Below, piece by piece: positions 39,450-50,760 of a stretch of 64,000 nt of DNA. The notes beneath the pieces were generated by a model. The model had not been told where the DNA came from. It did no database searches and was given only the letters and a program-made list of their open reading frames with translations. The stretch spans positions 73,141,495 through 73,205,494 of the forward strand of contig CP141127.1 of the NCBI GenBank assembly GCA_035236585.1, in the 5' to 3' direction. The position numbers were made by a program, and so were the translations under genes. Positions within the stretch are counted from its first letter, which is position 1. Each line of letters starts with the position of its first letter. The DNA is from Warburgia ugandensis (lineage: Eukaryota > Streptophyta > Magnoliopsida > Canellales > Canellaceae).

Positions 39450-39720
39450 TTTTAAAAGCTGAAGATGGTTTTCATTTCTTCCTTACAAACTAATATACAT
39501 TCATTTGCAAGCAAAAAAGAAATAACAAAACCATCTCCAGCTTCACCCTTGCCAGCTGGCTACCTAACGCAAGAGTTGCCATATTTTAAGAAGAGGGAGA
39601 TGATTTTCATTCCTTCCTCACAAACTAATATATAAATGCATATTCATTTGTAAGAAAGAAATAACAAAATCCTCTTCAACTTCTCCCCTGTCGGCTGGCA
39701 CCTGACACAGGACCCTCCTT
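39450..39720 (-). repeat. Imperfect duplication in LINE 5' region
   Basis: Two copies of a segment of about 130 bp. Both contain TTTTCATT(T/C)CTTCCT, AGAAATAACAAAA and GGCTGGC. Confidence 0.7.
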
Positions 39721-39784
39721 TTTCATCCGGGCATGGGACCGTCATTGGTGGAGTTCCTTTATACTATGCAATATGAACGTTATT

Positions 39785-39973
39785 AGTTTATGCATTCTTT
39801 ATTTAAGATGGAAATACATATGGTGAGCATAGGAACCATAGATTTCTCTCATATATTTTCTTACTTCTTTTTCTTTGATGTTTTCCGTCATATTATGTAC
39901 CAGAATCAGCACATGGTTTATGCATTCTTTGTTTAAGATGGCAATATGTTGTGTGGAAATCATAGATTTCTCT
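39785..39973 (+). repeat. Two direct copies of a repeat of about 70-115 bp
   Basis: Copies at 39785-39850 and 39857-39973 share TTTATGCATTCTTT, TTTAAGATGG and CATAGATTTCTCTC. They are inverted relative to 36058-36172. Confidence 0.75.
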
Positions 39974-39989
39974 CTCTTATCTTCTTTGA

Positions 39990-41600
39990 TAGTAATATGT
40001 GTCAAGTCTTCTATCAAAGCACCAACTTGAAGGGTAAAAACCCTTGTTTTGGAGTGTGGTATGTACAAAAGATACTTCTTTGTAAGATTCAAGTTCAATA
40101 AGCTTTGTTTAGGTTTTCTTCTAAAATAAGAGACTGGGGTTGATTGATTGCGTCTATTTTCCTTTCCATCTTAGACCGAAGTAAGTCATTATGTCTAACA
40201 TGTAAATGATCCCCCCACTCAATAAAGACATCTGGAAGCTGATCCGAGAACCAGATACATGAAGCAAATCACTTTTACTTGTTACTTTCTTCAAGATAGT
40301 AAGAATCTGCAATCCTGTGTTTAGTCTTTCTATAGAAACAGATTGGGAACCTGGATTGCTGTTTAACAATTAGAACACATTCCACAACTTCCTCCAACTT
40401 AGAAATCCCAGTCCAGTTAAACCATTGTACACTATTTAGCTTTTTATTTAACATGGAGTTTCAACTAGATAATCCCACTCTTAGCACAAGCAGCTGGTCA
40501 TATTCTCACATCACAATGGATGTTGCTGTTAGCTGTTTTATTTTCTTTTGGGCCTTCTCCAAGTGATAAAATTATCATCCACAAAGGTATAACAGAAAAA
40601 GTATCCATCACTATGCAATATGAGAGGCTGTCCAACTATACCAGACCATTGGAATTGGTTCTAAATTTAACTTTTTATTTGGCATGATAAATTAGTTAAA
40701 TAAGATCAACTCGCACATAATGTAAGAAACCACTAATATTCTCTCGCCATACTCTAATTTCTTTTTTCTTGGGCTTCTTCACATGATGAAATCATCAACT
40801 GCAAAGATAAGACATACAAGTCTCAATCGCTCACTATGCAATGTTGCAAGGCAATCCCTTCTGTATCAGTGCATGCTTTCACATCTGTGCTTGGCCGTTA
40901 GAAAATAATATCATGTTTGCAAGTGACCATTTCAAGTCTATTACCCTATGAGATATCTTTATCCTGTTAATAGTATCAAAATAGAAACACACCCAGGATG
41001 CATAATCTCAACTTACAACACTTACAGCATATAATATGGATGGGAAAGTATGGTAATGCAAATCAATTTTGAGCCAATCTGGCAGATACACAAGACTTGT
41101 GGAATAACTCCATTTTTAACAACCATTTTTTATCAGCTCCATGGCAGCATCAATGTCTACCAATGTTAGTGTCACCTCTAGAAATTCAACAGTTATCCCC
41201 TACATAAATGAAGCTCCCTGCATGAGTAGTATACCAGGTTAAATTCCACATAATAAGCAAGAGACCCTTAACGTCACATATTATTTAAATCCAGCTTAAG
41301 GCTTTCATTCCAAGGACTAAACTGTCATCCACATTGATAATCAAATTATGCTGCTTTGCTCCACATACTGCCATGTAAACACGTTCTGAAGCATCATAGT
41401 TCTAAAACCATGACATTAACCAACATCGAGCATGGTTCAGTCCATAAAGCATCATAGTTCCGGATCCTTTGAATCAACCAAAATAGAATATGCTTCAGTC
41501 CATAGATAGCTGTATTTAGCATGGCACAATTTTCCCACCTTCCTTTAAGACCAAATAATAAGCATCCTTTCTGAAAAGCACTGTGGAGAACTAATTTTTA
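39990..41600. other. Non-coding region with imperfect repeats
   Basis: Segments at about 40430-40650 and 40660-40870 resemble each other (CTTTTTATTTNNCATG, then TTTCTTTTGGGCCTTC-like, GATAAAATTATCATCCACAA-like, CACTATGCAATNTGNNAGGC), and a weaker third copy lies at about 41150-41400. The minus strand of the ATCATCCAC segment could be a worn copia VDD box, but the support is weak. Confidence 0.4.
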
Positions 41601-41616
41601 CATGTAGCTGTTGCAG

Positions 41617-41803
41617 AAAAGGGGAGCCTTTGGCGCAACAGTAGTGTTGTCATCTTGTGACCAGGAGCTCATGGGTTTGAGGTGTGGAAATAGCCTCTTG
41701 CAAAAATGCAAGGTAAGGCCGCGTACTATAGATCCTTTGTAGTCCACCCCTTCCTTAGACCCTGTGTACATGGGAGCTTCGTGCACCGAGCTGCCCTTTT
41801 TCT
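41617..41803 (+). mobile_element. Au SINE, full length
   Basis: It starts GGGGAGCCTTTGGCGCAACA, contains GACCAGGAGCTCATGGGTTT (B-box region), and ends in a CCCTTTTT tail. The 12-bp duplication TAGCTGTTGCAG flanks it at 41605-41616 and 41804-41815. Confidence 0.92.
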
Positions 41804-42146
41804 TAGCTGTTGCAGCATCCATGATAAATTTATTACCACAAATAGAATCAGCACAGAGTTCCTTACTTCGCAGGAAGAGAAAACATGCCAGGAGAATAAA
41901 CATAGCATTCGGCCTTTTAACATCCAATAGTGTTTGAGAATCCAGGAAAAGATTTTGTACTGCAATGTATATACCCACTCACACCCAAACCATGTTCTCT
42001 CCAATAAACTGAGTAGTTCCTACATCCCTCTGTCAAGGCCATTCCCTCTTTCACGGCATCCTTTCCTAGTAATTGTATCAATTATATACCACATTAAAGG
42101 ACCACACCACAATAGAAGGCATGGGATTGGAATTTAGTTCTATCAT

Positions 42147-42326
42147 AAAAAAGGGCAGCCCAGTGCACGAAGCTCCTGTGTATGCAGGGTCCGAGGAAAG
42201 AGCGGACCTCAAAGGTTTTATAGTACACAGCCTTACATGGCATTTTGCAAGAGGCTGTTTCCACGCATCAAGCCCATGACCTCTAGGTCACACAGCAACA
42301 ACTCAACCATTGCGCCAAGGCTCCCC
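42147..42326 (-). mobile_element. Au SINE, full length
   Basis: The reverse strand has the same head and tail as the copy at 41617-41803. The 9-bp duplication TTCTATCAT lies at 42138-42146 and 42327-42335. The two copies are 343 bp apart in opposite orientation. Confidence 0.9.
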
Positions 42327-42335
42327 TTCTATCAT

Positions 42336-44390
42336 CAAATAATCAAATCAATGAAACAAGAGACAAGGAGATGCAGCACCAGAATTGGTTCATTAGCAGA
42401 TCTAAAACTAACTGAGGCACTGAGACATGCAACTCTTTGCCTAAGTTCTTGGATCCAGCTCCCAGGAGAATAACCTTGTTTCTTGAGATAGGTAGCACTC
42501 AAGCCTAAATGAGGAGCTAAACTTTGACAAAAGGAGAATAGCTTCGTTGCTTGAGATAGAAAGCACCTGAGCCTAAACCAGGGGGTTTGTTTCAGAGGTT
42601 GGATAGAGTCTCAACGTGTGTCCATCGTATGCCTTCTAGAAGCACAAAAAAAGCAACTCAAATTATCCATCTAACCAAATGTTAGTTTTCCTTCCTCTCT
42701 TCCACCAGCTTACAGTTCAGATTAGTTAGGACAGGGCCATCTCATTGGGTACACCACCAAATGCCAAATCTGGCACCTACAGAAACCTCTACGACAATCA
42801 CTTGTGGACTGCTATGTAGAAGAACTCCTATTATCCACAATATACCATAAAAATCTATTTATACAATTGAGAAAAGAAGTGGCCGTGCTCACAAAATTAT
42901 TTGCTACTCAGGATTTCAATCAACTAAAGACCTCAAAAGTCTTCTTTATCCAATTATGTTCTCAGACAACACAGTCATATAAGCTTATCATGGTTGAGTT
43001 CCTCCACAATGAAAGTGTTACAGAGTGTTCGGTCAGAAATTGATTCTTCACCAAAACTTGACCACTTATTTGTGTATTTTCTGCACCCATTGATATCCAT
43101 GTGACTATGCTTGAGCAAATGGGTTTCAAACCTAATTGGGAGTCTCAAAGAGCAAACCCCACTAGAAACGTGCAGCTGTGCCAAATATAACATCAACAGC
43201 ATCATAGTCAATCTTCCACAATCCCATCTTTTCATGGTCAGTCCCAATTTCTCTTAGTTCCTTTTCCACCACTTCTGAACCAACCTTCTTTTCCAAAAAC
43301 AAACAAATAGGCACACTGTGACCATCCAACTAGAAAGTAGCAATAAACATTCTCAAACCAATCAACCGAGATGCATGTCAAAACTACCCATATGGGCAAC
43401 AGAAGCCCAAGAAGAAAAATATGGGGTGGAGCCTAAGAATCACAAGATGCCTCCCATTATAAACAATGGCTCTCTCACATTAGTGAATTCTTCATTGACG
43501 TTCCACCCGGTCTCATAAAACAAGATGAACTCATATACAGAAGCTGAAAAAGAAACTAACTTCACCTTTCAGGAAGTGCTTTTCCCACTACCAACATCGT
43601 CATTTAATAAACTTTACATGCCCGGCAAAACCTTTAGCAAGAAGGAAACTGATGCAGGACAAGGGGTAAAAGAAAACTAATCTGAAAGTAACTCTCCAGA
43701 ACTCAACCGAAGTGGTAAAAGCATTTTAGAAATACAATATAAAATAGCACTCACTGAAACCCAAAGAAGTAGAACAAGAGCAGAAATTGTTTTCAGAATG
43801 ACTCCAAAAGAATGAGCATCACACCCATACTATCATACTTCAAGTGGCTGTAAATTCTTTAACTTATTTCTGAGATTTCTACAGTACATTTATAAACCTT
43901 ATAGTTAATGTTTTACCAATCTATTAGCTGCTACTTTATTAATATGCATAAATAGTTGTGGAAAGTAAAGCTGATCAAATCTGGTTAACTTTGGTGATCC
44001 ACTATGCATATGCATTTATGGAAAATGAAAATCAATCAAGGCTGGTAAAATCTTGAGATGCAGCAGTGCATAAGCACTTATAGAACTAAAAATAATCAAC
44101 TGGTCAAACGATCACATAAATCCTGGTGGAGATATATGTGCTCTGGTCAACTGTTTTTACAGCGGACTTGTTGGAGTAAGCCCTCTCTCATGGGCTTTTA
44201 GTTATGTCGCCTCAAGCCCAAGTTTGGCCCATTATTCTCTAATCAGTAACCTACTGAAGGGTCCATGTGGAGCCTTTATCATAGTCATGGTTCCAAATCA
44301 ATGTTTGGGCCTCACTATTCTGTCCATTCCCATATTTTCTGCTATATGTTTTAATCTCTCATCTCTTCCCCCTTCAGAGAGACTCGATGA
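42336..44390. other. Mostly unassigned region with one possible minus-strand exon
   Basis: Apart from the open segment at 43155-43326, I see no clear protein or repeat. Around 43860-44160 there are A/T-rich stretches with loose internal repetition (CTGGTNAA). Confidence 0.4.
43155..43326 (-). other. Unidentified open segment, possible exon or relic
   Basis: On the minus strand a possible acceptor (CTACTTTCTAG) is followed by an open frame of about 57 codons. It includes VGSEVVEKELREIG, then TDHEKMGLWKIDYDAVDVIF, ending GTAARF and a stop. The composition is protein-like (many Glu, Lys, Asp, Val) and unusual for random AT-rich DNA, where a stop is expected within about 20 codons. I do not recognise the family. 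No further exon was found upstream. Confidence 0.35.
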
Positions 44391-46934
44391 TGTGTCTAAT
44401 TTTATACTAAAACCACCCAATTAGTTACCCATGCGTTATAATTTATAGTGCTAAATGAGGGTTTTTGGCCAAAATTCGAACACATTTCTGACCTAATAAC
44501 TCAAAATTTTGATATTTTGTAGGTTCATAGGCTAATCCAAGGTAAATATGTGAATAATCATATTTTTTTAAGACAATTAGAGTTTTTCGCTTTTTGTAAG
44601 TAAGACGACAATCCGATGGCCGAGATCAATTGAGATGAAAATTGAAAATCAAAATCTAAATATCAAGTCAAAGCCTCAATGTCAGCAATCCAACATGAGA
44701 ACAAGGATCAAGATCACCTTAAGGAACGCAAAAGATAGAATTAGAGGAGCCAAAGGTGCTTTTAAGTCCCCCATGCACAAGCCATGCAAAGTCCACCACT
44801 TTTGCATAGGATTCACTCAAGCCAGCTAGCCATATACAAGCCATGAAAAATGTGACAAGCTAAGGAGCCTAGCCAACCATTAAAGCCAAGGATTTGAACC
44901 AACAAGCCAAGCCAAGAAAGCCCTCAAAGCCAGCCATGAAGCCAAGCCAAATGAGCTCTCAAAGCAACCATCAAGCCACATGAGCCAAGCTACATGAAAG
45001 GCTGTGATTGGAGGAAAATCCAAAGAAATATCCATGAGATTCTAAGGGTTATTTTGAAGATATTTGAGGAACACTTAGGTAAGGTAGCATATGTACCACT
45101 AGGAAGAACCCACTTTATTTTTCTTATTTTTCCTTATTTTTCTCACTTTCCACTTCATCATACAAAACCACAGCGAATTTCACTTTCTACCCAAGGATCC
45201 TACCTTTTTAAAACTCTCCCACCTTCCTAAACTACCATTTCAACTAGCCAACCAATCCTAAAGTGCCACCTAACCTAGCCAACCAATCCCCACCTTCTTA
45301 GGAAATCAATTAGCCAATCACCTCACTCCACCTCTTTCCCTCTCTTTCTAGTTTTCCTAAGGCCCTCCATAATTTCTACAAGAGGAGATGCCCTCTTCCT
45401 AAAAAATAGGCGTTTCTCACCTTCTTGCACCTTATCCCACTCTTAAAAGTCATATAGGTTGCCCTAGATCTAGGATGATCTTGAGCCTTAGATTTCCCCA
45501 CTTTATCTCCACCTCAGGATCACCTATTAGCAAGTTTAGAAAGTACGCAAACCATATAAACCCCTTAAGGTTCTTAACGTGTTTTACCTTTCGAAGGAGG
45601 GGAGATTGCACCCTCCTTTGAAGGAGGCATCTCCATCCCTCCTTCCTCCCAAGCCTTCAACACACTCTATTTGAAGAAGCCCTCCTTTTCAGCACTTCCA
45701 CACCTCTTCCTTGAGTGTTTCCCTTCTTGTTTTGAAAGTTCTTCCAGGTTAGTTCCAATTATTCCTTTCCTTGCTATTTGGTGTTCTTACCTTTTAATTT
45801 AATGTGTTTTCATCTTTGCTTTGTTTCTCAATCACCATGCTGTGGTTTCTTGCTTTGAATTCTTAAGTTCCTTGATTTTTTGTTTCTTTATTTCAGCCTT
45901 AGGACTTTGTATTCAAGGACTACAACTCTCTTGAAGTGACAGCCAAGTGACTTTAGTCCTTAGATCAAAGCCTTGTGCCTTTAATCTCCTTAAGATCTTT
46001 GCTCATTCATTGCTGCCTCCTTATCCTTTAGTGCTCTTTTCTCCTTGGTTCTTCTTTGGAATACATGCTTGCTATCTTAGGAACAAGGTGTTGGATGATT
46101 GGTTTTAGAATTGGAATGGTGTGCACATCCCTTGGAGGATGCATGCCTTACTTGGAATATGTTTCTATTTAATAAGATCTTCATTGTTTCAAGTTTTGTG
46201 TTTTGAATAATGCTTATTGCCCATGAAAGTTTTAAGTGATTAAAATCTTGCTTTACATAGCTGTTCATTGTGTTCTTTATGTTTAATTCCATGCACCATT
46301 TACCACATATAATCTGCATCATTCTAGGTTAGTTTTGCAATTAGGAATAACATGTACATATTCAAGAACCAACGCACACTTCTATGGTTCATGCGCATGG
46401 TCTTGAAGCATGTTTCTCTATATAAGTTGCTTGACTTGTTTAGGTTCCCATGCATTGTTTTAGGTTAGACCATGGTTTTCATTCCTATGTTTCATTTCAT
46501 GCAACAATTAATTCACGGAAGCATGCGCACATCACCATGCATTCATATACTTTAGTTGCTTGTTTATTCTTGAGTTGCATGTGTAGTTTAGAGTGTTAAA
46601 GTTGGGTGATCCTTGTTAAGCTTATTGCATTTTAGAATAGTTTTAGAGATTTCTAATTTCAGTTTTAGAAAAGTTTCTAATTTTGTTTTGGGTAAGTCTT
46701 AGTTTAGGTAAGTTTCCAAATTTATGTTTGTTTAGCATGTTTTTATATTCCATAGTTTTCATTTATTCCATGTTTCCATGGTTAATTCACTACTTAGTTT
46801 AGGTTAAAAATCTCAATATCTTTGGTTAGGTTAAGTAATTTAAGGAAGAACTGACTAATCACACATCCGCTCGATCACTCGTGGGATCAACCTCCATCGC
46901 ATGAATTACTACAATTGATTCATGCGCCTGTAAG
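44391..46934 (+). repeat. 5' LTR of element A
   Basis: It matches 52777-54287 plus 59915-60337. The start is approximate (44391-44440) because the first bases are diverged. It includes an AAGCCAAGCC-rich part (44810-44990) and ends at CCTGTAAGA before the primer site. Confidence 0.75.
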
Positions 46935-46941
46935 AAGTTTT

Positions 46942-46959
46942 TGGCGCCGCTACTGGGGA
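46942..46959 (+). other. Primer-binding site (tRNA-Asp type)
   Basis: TGGCGCCGCTACTGGGGA differs from the common TGGCGCCGTTGCCGGGGA by only a few bases. It directly follows the LTR end. Confidence 0.8.
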
Positions 46960-47822
46960 ATCGCAACGAAAATGTGCAATGGATCATACCTAAGATTATT
47001 TACCTCTATTCTAGGTTTAGGGTACATTAGGTTAGGATTTTCATAATTTTTTGCATTTTATTGCCATATTTCCCTTATTGACAATAATAGTTTGATTCTT
47101 GTGTGGGGGAAATCTGCAAAGGAGCAGCAGCAATCATGTGGACCATGACTTCATCAACATAGACTAAGTTTGTTATTGCTTTCCTATATTAGGATTTGAG
47201 TGAAATTGTAGTGAGGCACATTATAATTTTGATTTTAATTAACTTTTTTAAATAAGTTGTAATAATACAGGACAAGTGTGGAGCATAGTGGCCCATACTT
47301 GATCATCATTGAAATCCTCATTGTGAGCAATCTTCTCCCTAATTTTAATTTTCTAGGATAAGGTGAATTTAGTTTAAAACTGCATTTGCAATAGTAAAAT
47401 AAATCATATAGATTAGGGTCATACATTGATATTTATTGCATAATACTTAGAACTGCTGCATTAGTTCAAGCACTTATTTAACAAAGGTTAGCTTGAGCTC
47501 AACTATAACCAAAGCATATGCTGCATGGTTACAGTGTCCCGTCTGTTAAGGTGCTTGACCCTTTGTTAAATAGCATATAAGTAGGCATTAGTTTGCTTTG
47601 TTTTGCAATGCATATTCAATTGCTTTATGGTGGAATGTGTCAAAACCATAGTAAGGGCCTCACAAGAACCCTTACAAGATGACTAGATTTCATCACTAGC
47701 TCCTTGGCCCACCTAGGAATCAATCAACATTCTTGTATGTCGCGATCCTAACCCTTGAACATTAATTTAAAATTAAGTAGAAAGAGACTTAAGGTTCGAG
47801 CTCGTAGGAACCTTTTTGAAGG
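46960..47822 (+). other. Element A leader, non-coding
   Basis: Non-coding. A perfect inverted pair, ATTTAACAAAGG and CCTTTGTTAAAT (about 47474 and 47562), could form a stem with a loop of about 75 bases. Confidence 0.45.
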
Positions 47823-47981
47823 GTTAGGTCCTATGTAGTTAGAGGCGCGAGGGGCACCAAGGTGCAAAGAGGTGCGCCTGGAGCCTGAGGCGACTAGGCG
47901 CACACCTGAATCACGAGGCACAAAATTATGTATTTAATAATTAAAATATAGGTAAAAATTATTAATAAATTCCTAAAAATT

Positions 47982-48440
47982 CATCACACATGAAGACACA
48001 AGTATGGCAAAGCTATATATGTTAGTAGGAATATGCTTTAACTAATAAATAATAATAAATAAACAATTTTTTTTCTAATTTCTATAACTGTTATTTTCGA
48101 AAATTTTCAAAAAAACACTTAAATACCAAAAAAAAGCATGAAAAATACATCACACATGAAGACACAAGCATGGGAAAGCTATATATGTGGATAGGAATAT
48201 GTTTTAACTAATAAATATAATAAATAAATAAATAACACTTTTTTTCCCAATTTTCGTAATTGTTATTTTTGGAAAATTTGAAAAAAAAAAATAACCATAA
48301 AAGACACACAAAAAAAGATGAAAATTTTATCACACATGAAGACCCAAGCATGGGAAAGCTATATATGTGGATAGAAATACGTTTCAATGAAGAAATACAA
48401 AAAATATATATATTTATACTTCTTTAACTGGTATTTTTGA
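47982..48440 (+). repeat. Triplicated segment of about 170 bp inside the hAT-like element
   Basis: Three copies start at about 47982, 48148 and 48328 with ATCACACATGAAGACNCAAG, then GGNAAAGCTATATATGT. Spacings are about 166 and 180 bp. Confidence 0.88.
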
Positions 48441-48552
48441 AAAAAAAAAAAAAAACCTAAAAAAAAACTCAAATCTAGAGCAAAGAAGCATAAAACTCAA
48501 ATGGAATGTTTGTTTCTACATATAGAATAAGAACCCATCAAGATTTATGGAA

Positions 48553-48558
<6 letters not shown>

Positions 48559-48600
<42 letters not shown>
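48559..48600. repeat. Poly(A) run
   Basis: About 42 A. It lies in the middle of the hAT-like element, so it is not a retroposon tail at an insertion edge. Confidence 0.9.
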
Positions 48601-48604
<4 letters not shown>

Positions 48605-48961
48605 AAATTTGGTACTAGTTTTACGTTTTTTAACAGAAACTGTAACAAAAGGATAAGATTCGTGAATCCATACCTTTTTGTGCTTAGATCTATGAAAGAT
48701 TGAAAAGGAATGGACATTTTCACCTTCTTAGCCCTTTGGAATAGCGAAAATAGGGTTGGAAGAGGAAAAACATAAAAATAAAAAATAAAAAAATACGAAG
48801 TTTATAACTTACCGGCAAAGTCGATTGCGCCTGGAGTCAGGGGCGTGCCTAAAAGGAGGCTCTAGGCACACCTAGGTACGCACCTAGGTTTCACTACGAC
48901 TTGCTTCCTCCCAAGCACTTACCTTGCACCTAGGTGCGCCTTTAACTACATAGGTTAGGTC

Positions 48962-49372
48962 TACTATCACTCCAATGGCTTCTGAGCACTATGGTTATAG
49001 TGGGTGTCTAAAAATTCAAGTGATTTTCCTACGCCTTCGGTTAACGTTGGTTGAGGTCTAAATAACACTTTAGATTAAAGGTGGAGCTGTCTAAATTTAT
49101 GTCTAAAAGCTACCACTCTACATGTTATAAAGATCATCAATTCAGCTCATTAGCGAGCAACTAGGATTGGTTGTGCATCATTTAACTTGGGACTAGCATT
49201 TAGGTTGCATCATATAGTTAGGGTTTTCCAAAAAAAAAAAAAAAATTATTGCATATAAGTATTCATTTGTTGTATACAACAATTTGTTTCGTTGTATATA
49301 AAGTTGAAAACAAAGGCCTATCAAGAAGGGGATAAGAGTTGATAGATTAAATACATCAATGGATAGGAGAGT
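48962..49372 (+). other. Element A interior, non-coding
   Basis: AT-rich, no recognisable motif. It precedes the open reading region that starts near 49373. Confidence 0.4.
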
Positions 49373-50700
49373 ATGGAAAGTCAATTGTTTAGGATGATAG
49401 CGTCTAGACAAATTGCTCCATGGCCTCAATACCATAAGGGTTATACCTATTCTAACCCTCAATATTCCACTTCTTCATGGCCATCAAGCTCTACATACAA
49501 TGAATATTATCAGGAGCCAGTGGATATACCCAATGCATTCACATACCTCGACAATGACTATTATCCTGAGACATTATAATGGATGGGTTAGGCATCATGA
49601 ACAACCATAGATTCAAGATTATCAATCATACCAGGAAGAACCACTATGGTCCCGCCCTGATCAACACTACCATGATTATTCAAATTATCAGGGACAGCCA
49701 TCATTGGTTCAACCTACTGAGCCCTTTTTCAGTACCGCAATGCCACGGCAATACCAACCCTATGAGTCGTTTCCTCTACAAAATGAAGAACTATCATTAT
49801 AAGAGAATATGCAACAACTTAGTGACTTAAAGGACAGCCCCGGTGCACGAAGCTCCTGTCTATGCAGGGTCCAAGGAAGGGGCAGACCACAAGGGCCTAT
49901 AGTAGGCAACAACTTAGTGACTTAATGGATCAAAATCTAGTTGCACTTCAAAATGGGGCTGAGTTAATGAAACAAATTAGAAAAGAGAGTGAAAAAACAC
50001 TTGAAAGAATTTCAAGGTGAGAATCACCAATTCTTGCTGAATCTCAAAGTTTTTCACCAACCTTCACCATTGATATTTATGATATGATGGCAATATCTTA
50101 TTCTGAGCCACAAAGTCCACAACCATCTATAGAAACCTCTAAATCATATCTACTCGAGCCATCTCCTGCTCCTTATTACACTTACTATGAAGAAACTTCC
50201 ATTGATGAAGATAATGAACCCTTTAAAACATCCAACCCAGATCCTCTAAAATCGTGTCCTCCTTATTTTTGTGAATTTGATGAAGACACACCCATTGAGG
50301 TGAATGAGTTGTAGGATATTGTGTCTTTGACAGACATTTCTCAATGGCAAACTAGAGTAGAAACCCCTACAGTGCCTAAAATGTAAATTGAGCTTTGCAA
50401 TGTAGAAGATGTACCTGATTGAGACCTATAGACCTTATTTGAACAAACATCAGATAGTAATATAGGCCCAATTGAAACCTTACCTGTGCCAGCTGAACAA
50501 GAAGAAGAAGAGTCAATTGATGTACTGGTCCTATATTAACCAACTCTATGGTACACATTAGAAGATAATCAGGGTTTAAGCCAAACCACGTCCATGCCTC
50601 CAATAATACAAGAATTGCCTTTTAGGAAAATGCAAATTCAACTTATACCCCAACTTCAGGAAAAAAGGAGGAAAAAGATGAACTAAGAACAATGGTCACC
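49373..50700 (+). pseudogene. Unrecognised reading region of element A
   Basis: Several open pieces follow each other and join if a few frame changes and stops are ignored. First comes a Tyr/Pro/Ser/Gln-rich part (WPQYHKGYTYSNPQYSTSSW at 49420-49500; YQPYESFPLQNEELSL near 49770). Next is a likely helical part (MDQNLVALQNGAELMKQIRK, about 49927-49990). Last is an acidic part (frame 50084-50314: EPSPAPYYTYYEETSIDED, FDEDTPIEVNEL). I see no capsid domain, zinc knuckle or pol motif. A SINE split it at 49831-49905 inside codons for QQLSDL. The Tyr/Gln-rich part recalls the tail of Athila-type Gag, but that is only an impression. Confidence 0.45.
49831..49905 (-). mobile_element. Au SINE, 5'-truncated (75 bp)
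   Basis: The minus strand keeps only the tail half of the Au SINE (from the CTACTATAGG region through GAGCTTCGTGCACCGGGGCT to the tail). A perfect 20-bp duplication, GCAACAACTTAGTGACTTAA, lies at 49811-49830 and 49906-49925. This is ordinary target-primed insertion with loss of the 5' end. Confidence 0.93.
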
Positions 50701-50760
50701 ATCACCCCTCAATTTGTTAAAAAGAAAAGCCATTCAGTTCTATATGGTACAACACATTAC

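Larger units (their letters stand above)
36250..39754 (-). mobile_element. RTE-type LINE, full length, decayed
   Basis: The element is 3.5 kb and flanked by the 18-bp duplication TCCTTTATACTATGCAAT (36232-36249 and 39755-39772), so both ends are exact. On the minus strand it reads 5' region with tandem repeats, apurinic endonuclease, reverse transcriptase, and a 3' end of GAT repeats (36250-36263), typical of plant RTE elements. Stops and frameshifts are frequent, and a deletion affects the catalytic box. It inserted between the arms of an older inverted repeat (36058-36172 and 39785-39852). Confidence 0.93.
47831..48953. mobile_element. hAT-like non-autonomous DNA transposon, 1.12 kb
   Basis: Terminal inverted repeats CTATGTAGTTAGAGGCGC and CTATGTAGTTAAAGGCGC (as reverse complement) match at 17 of 18 bases. 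The perfect 8-bp duplication GTTAGGTC lies at 47823-47830 and 48954-48961, the size made by hAT transposases. Subterminal DNA is full of GGTGCGCCT/AGGCGC motifs. The interior is AT-rich with a tandem repeat and a long A run, and encodes no transposase. It inserted in the leader of element A. Confidence 0.88.

Noticed and set aside
42138..42335. CRISPR-like or phage-like direct repeats
   Set aside because: Short direct repeats here are SINE target duplications. No regularly spaced array exists in the window.
48538..48723. 61-codon frame with poly-Phe
   Set aside because: Reverse reading of an A42 run in a DNA transposon.
47831..48953. Assignment to Mutator-like elements (9-bp duplication)
   Set aside because: Only 8 bases are duplicated if the inverted ends start at CTATGTAG. 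A 9-bp reading requires unequal ends. hAT is the better guess, though without transposase it is not proven.
49831..49905. SINE apparently truncated at its 3' end
   Set aside because: On the sense (minus) strand the tail is present and the 5' half is missing, which is the usual 5' truncation.
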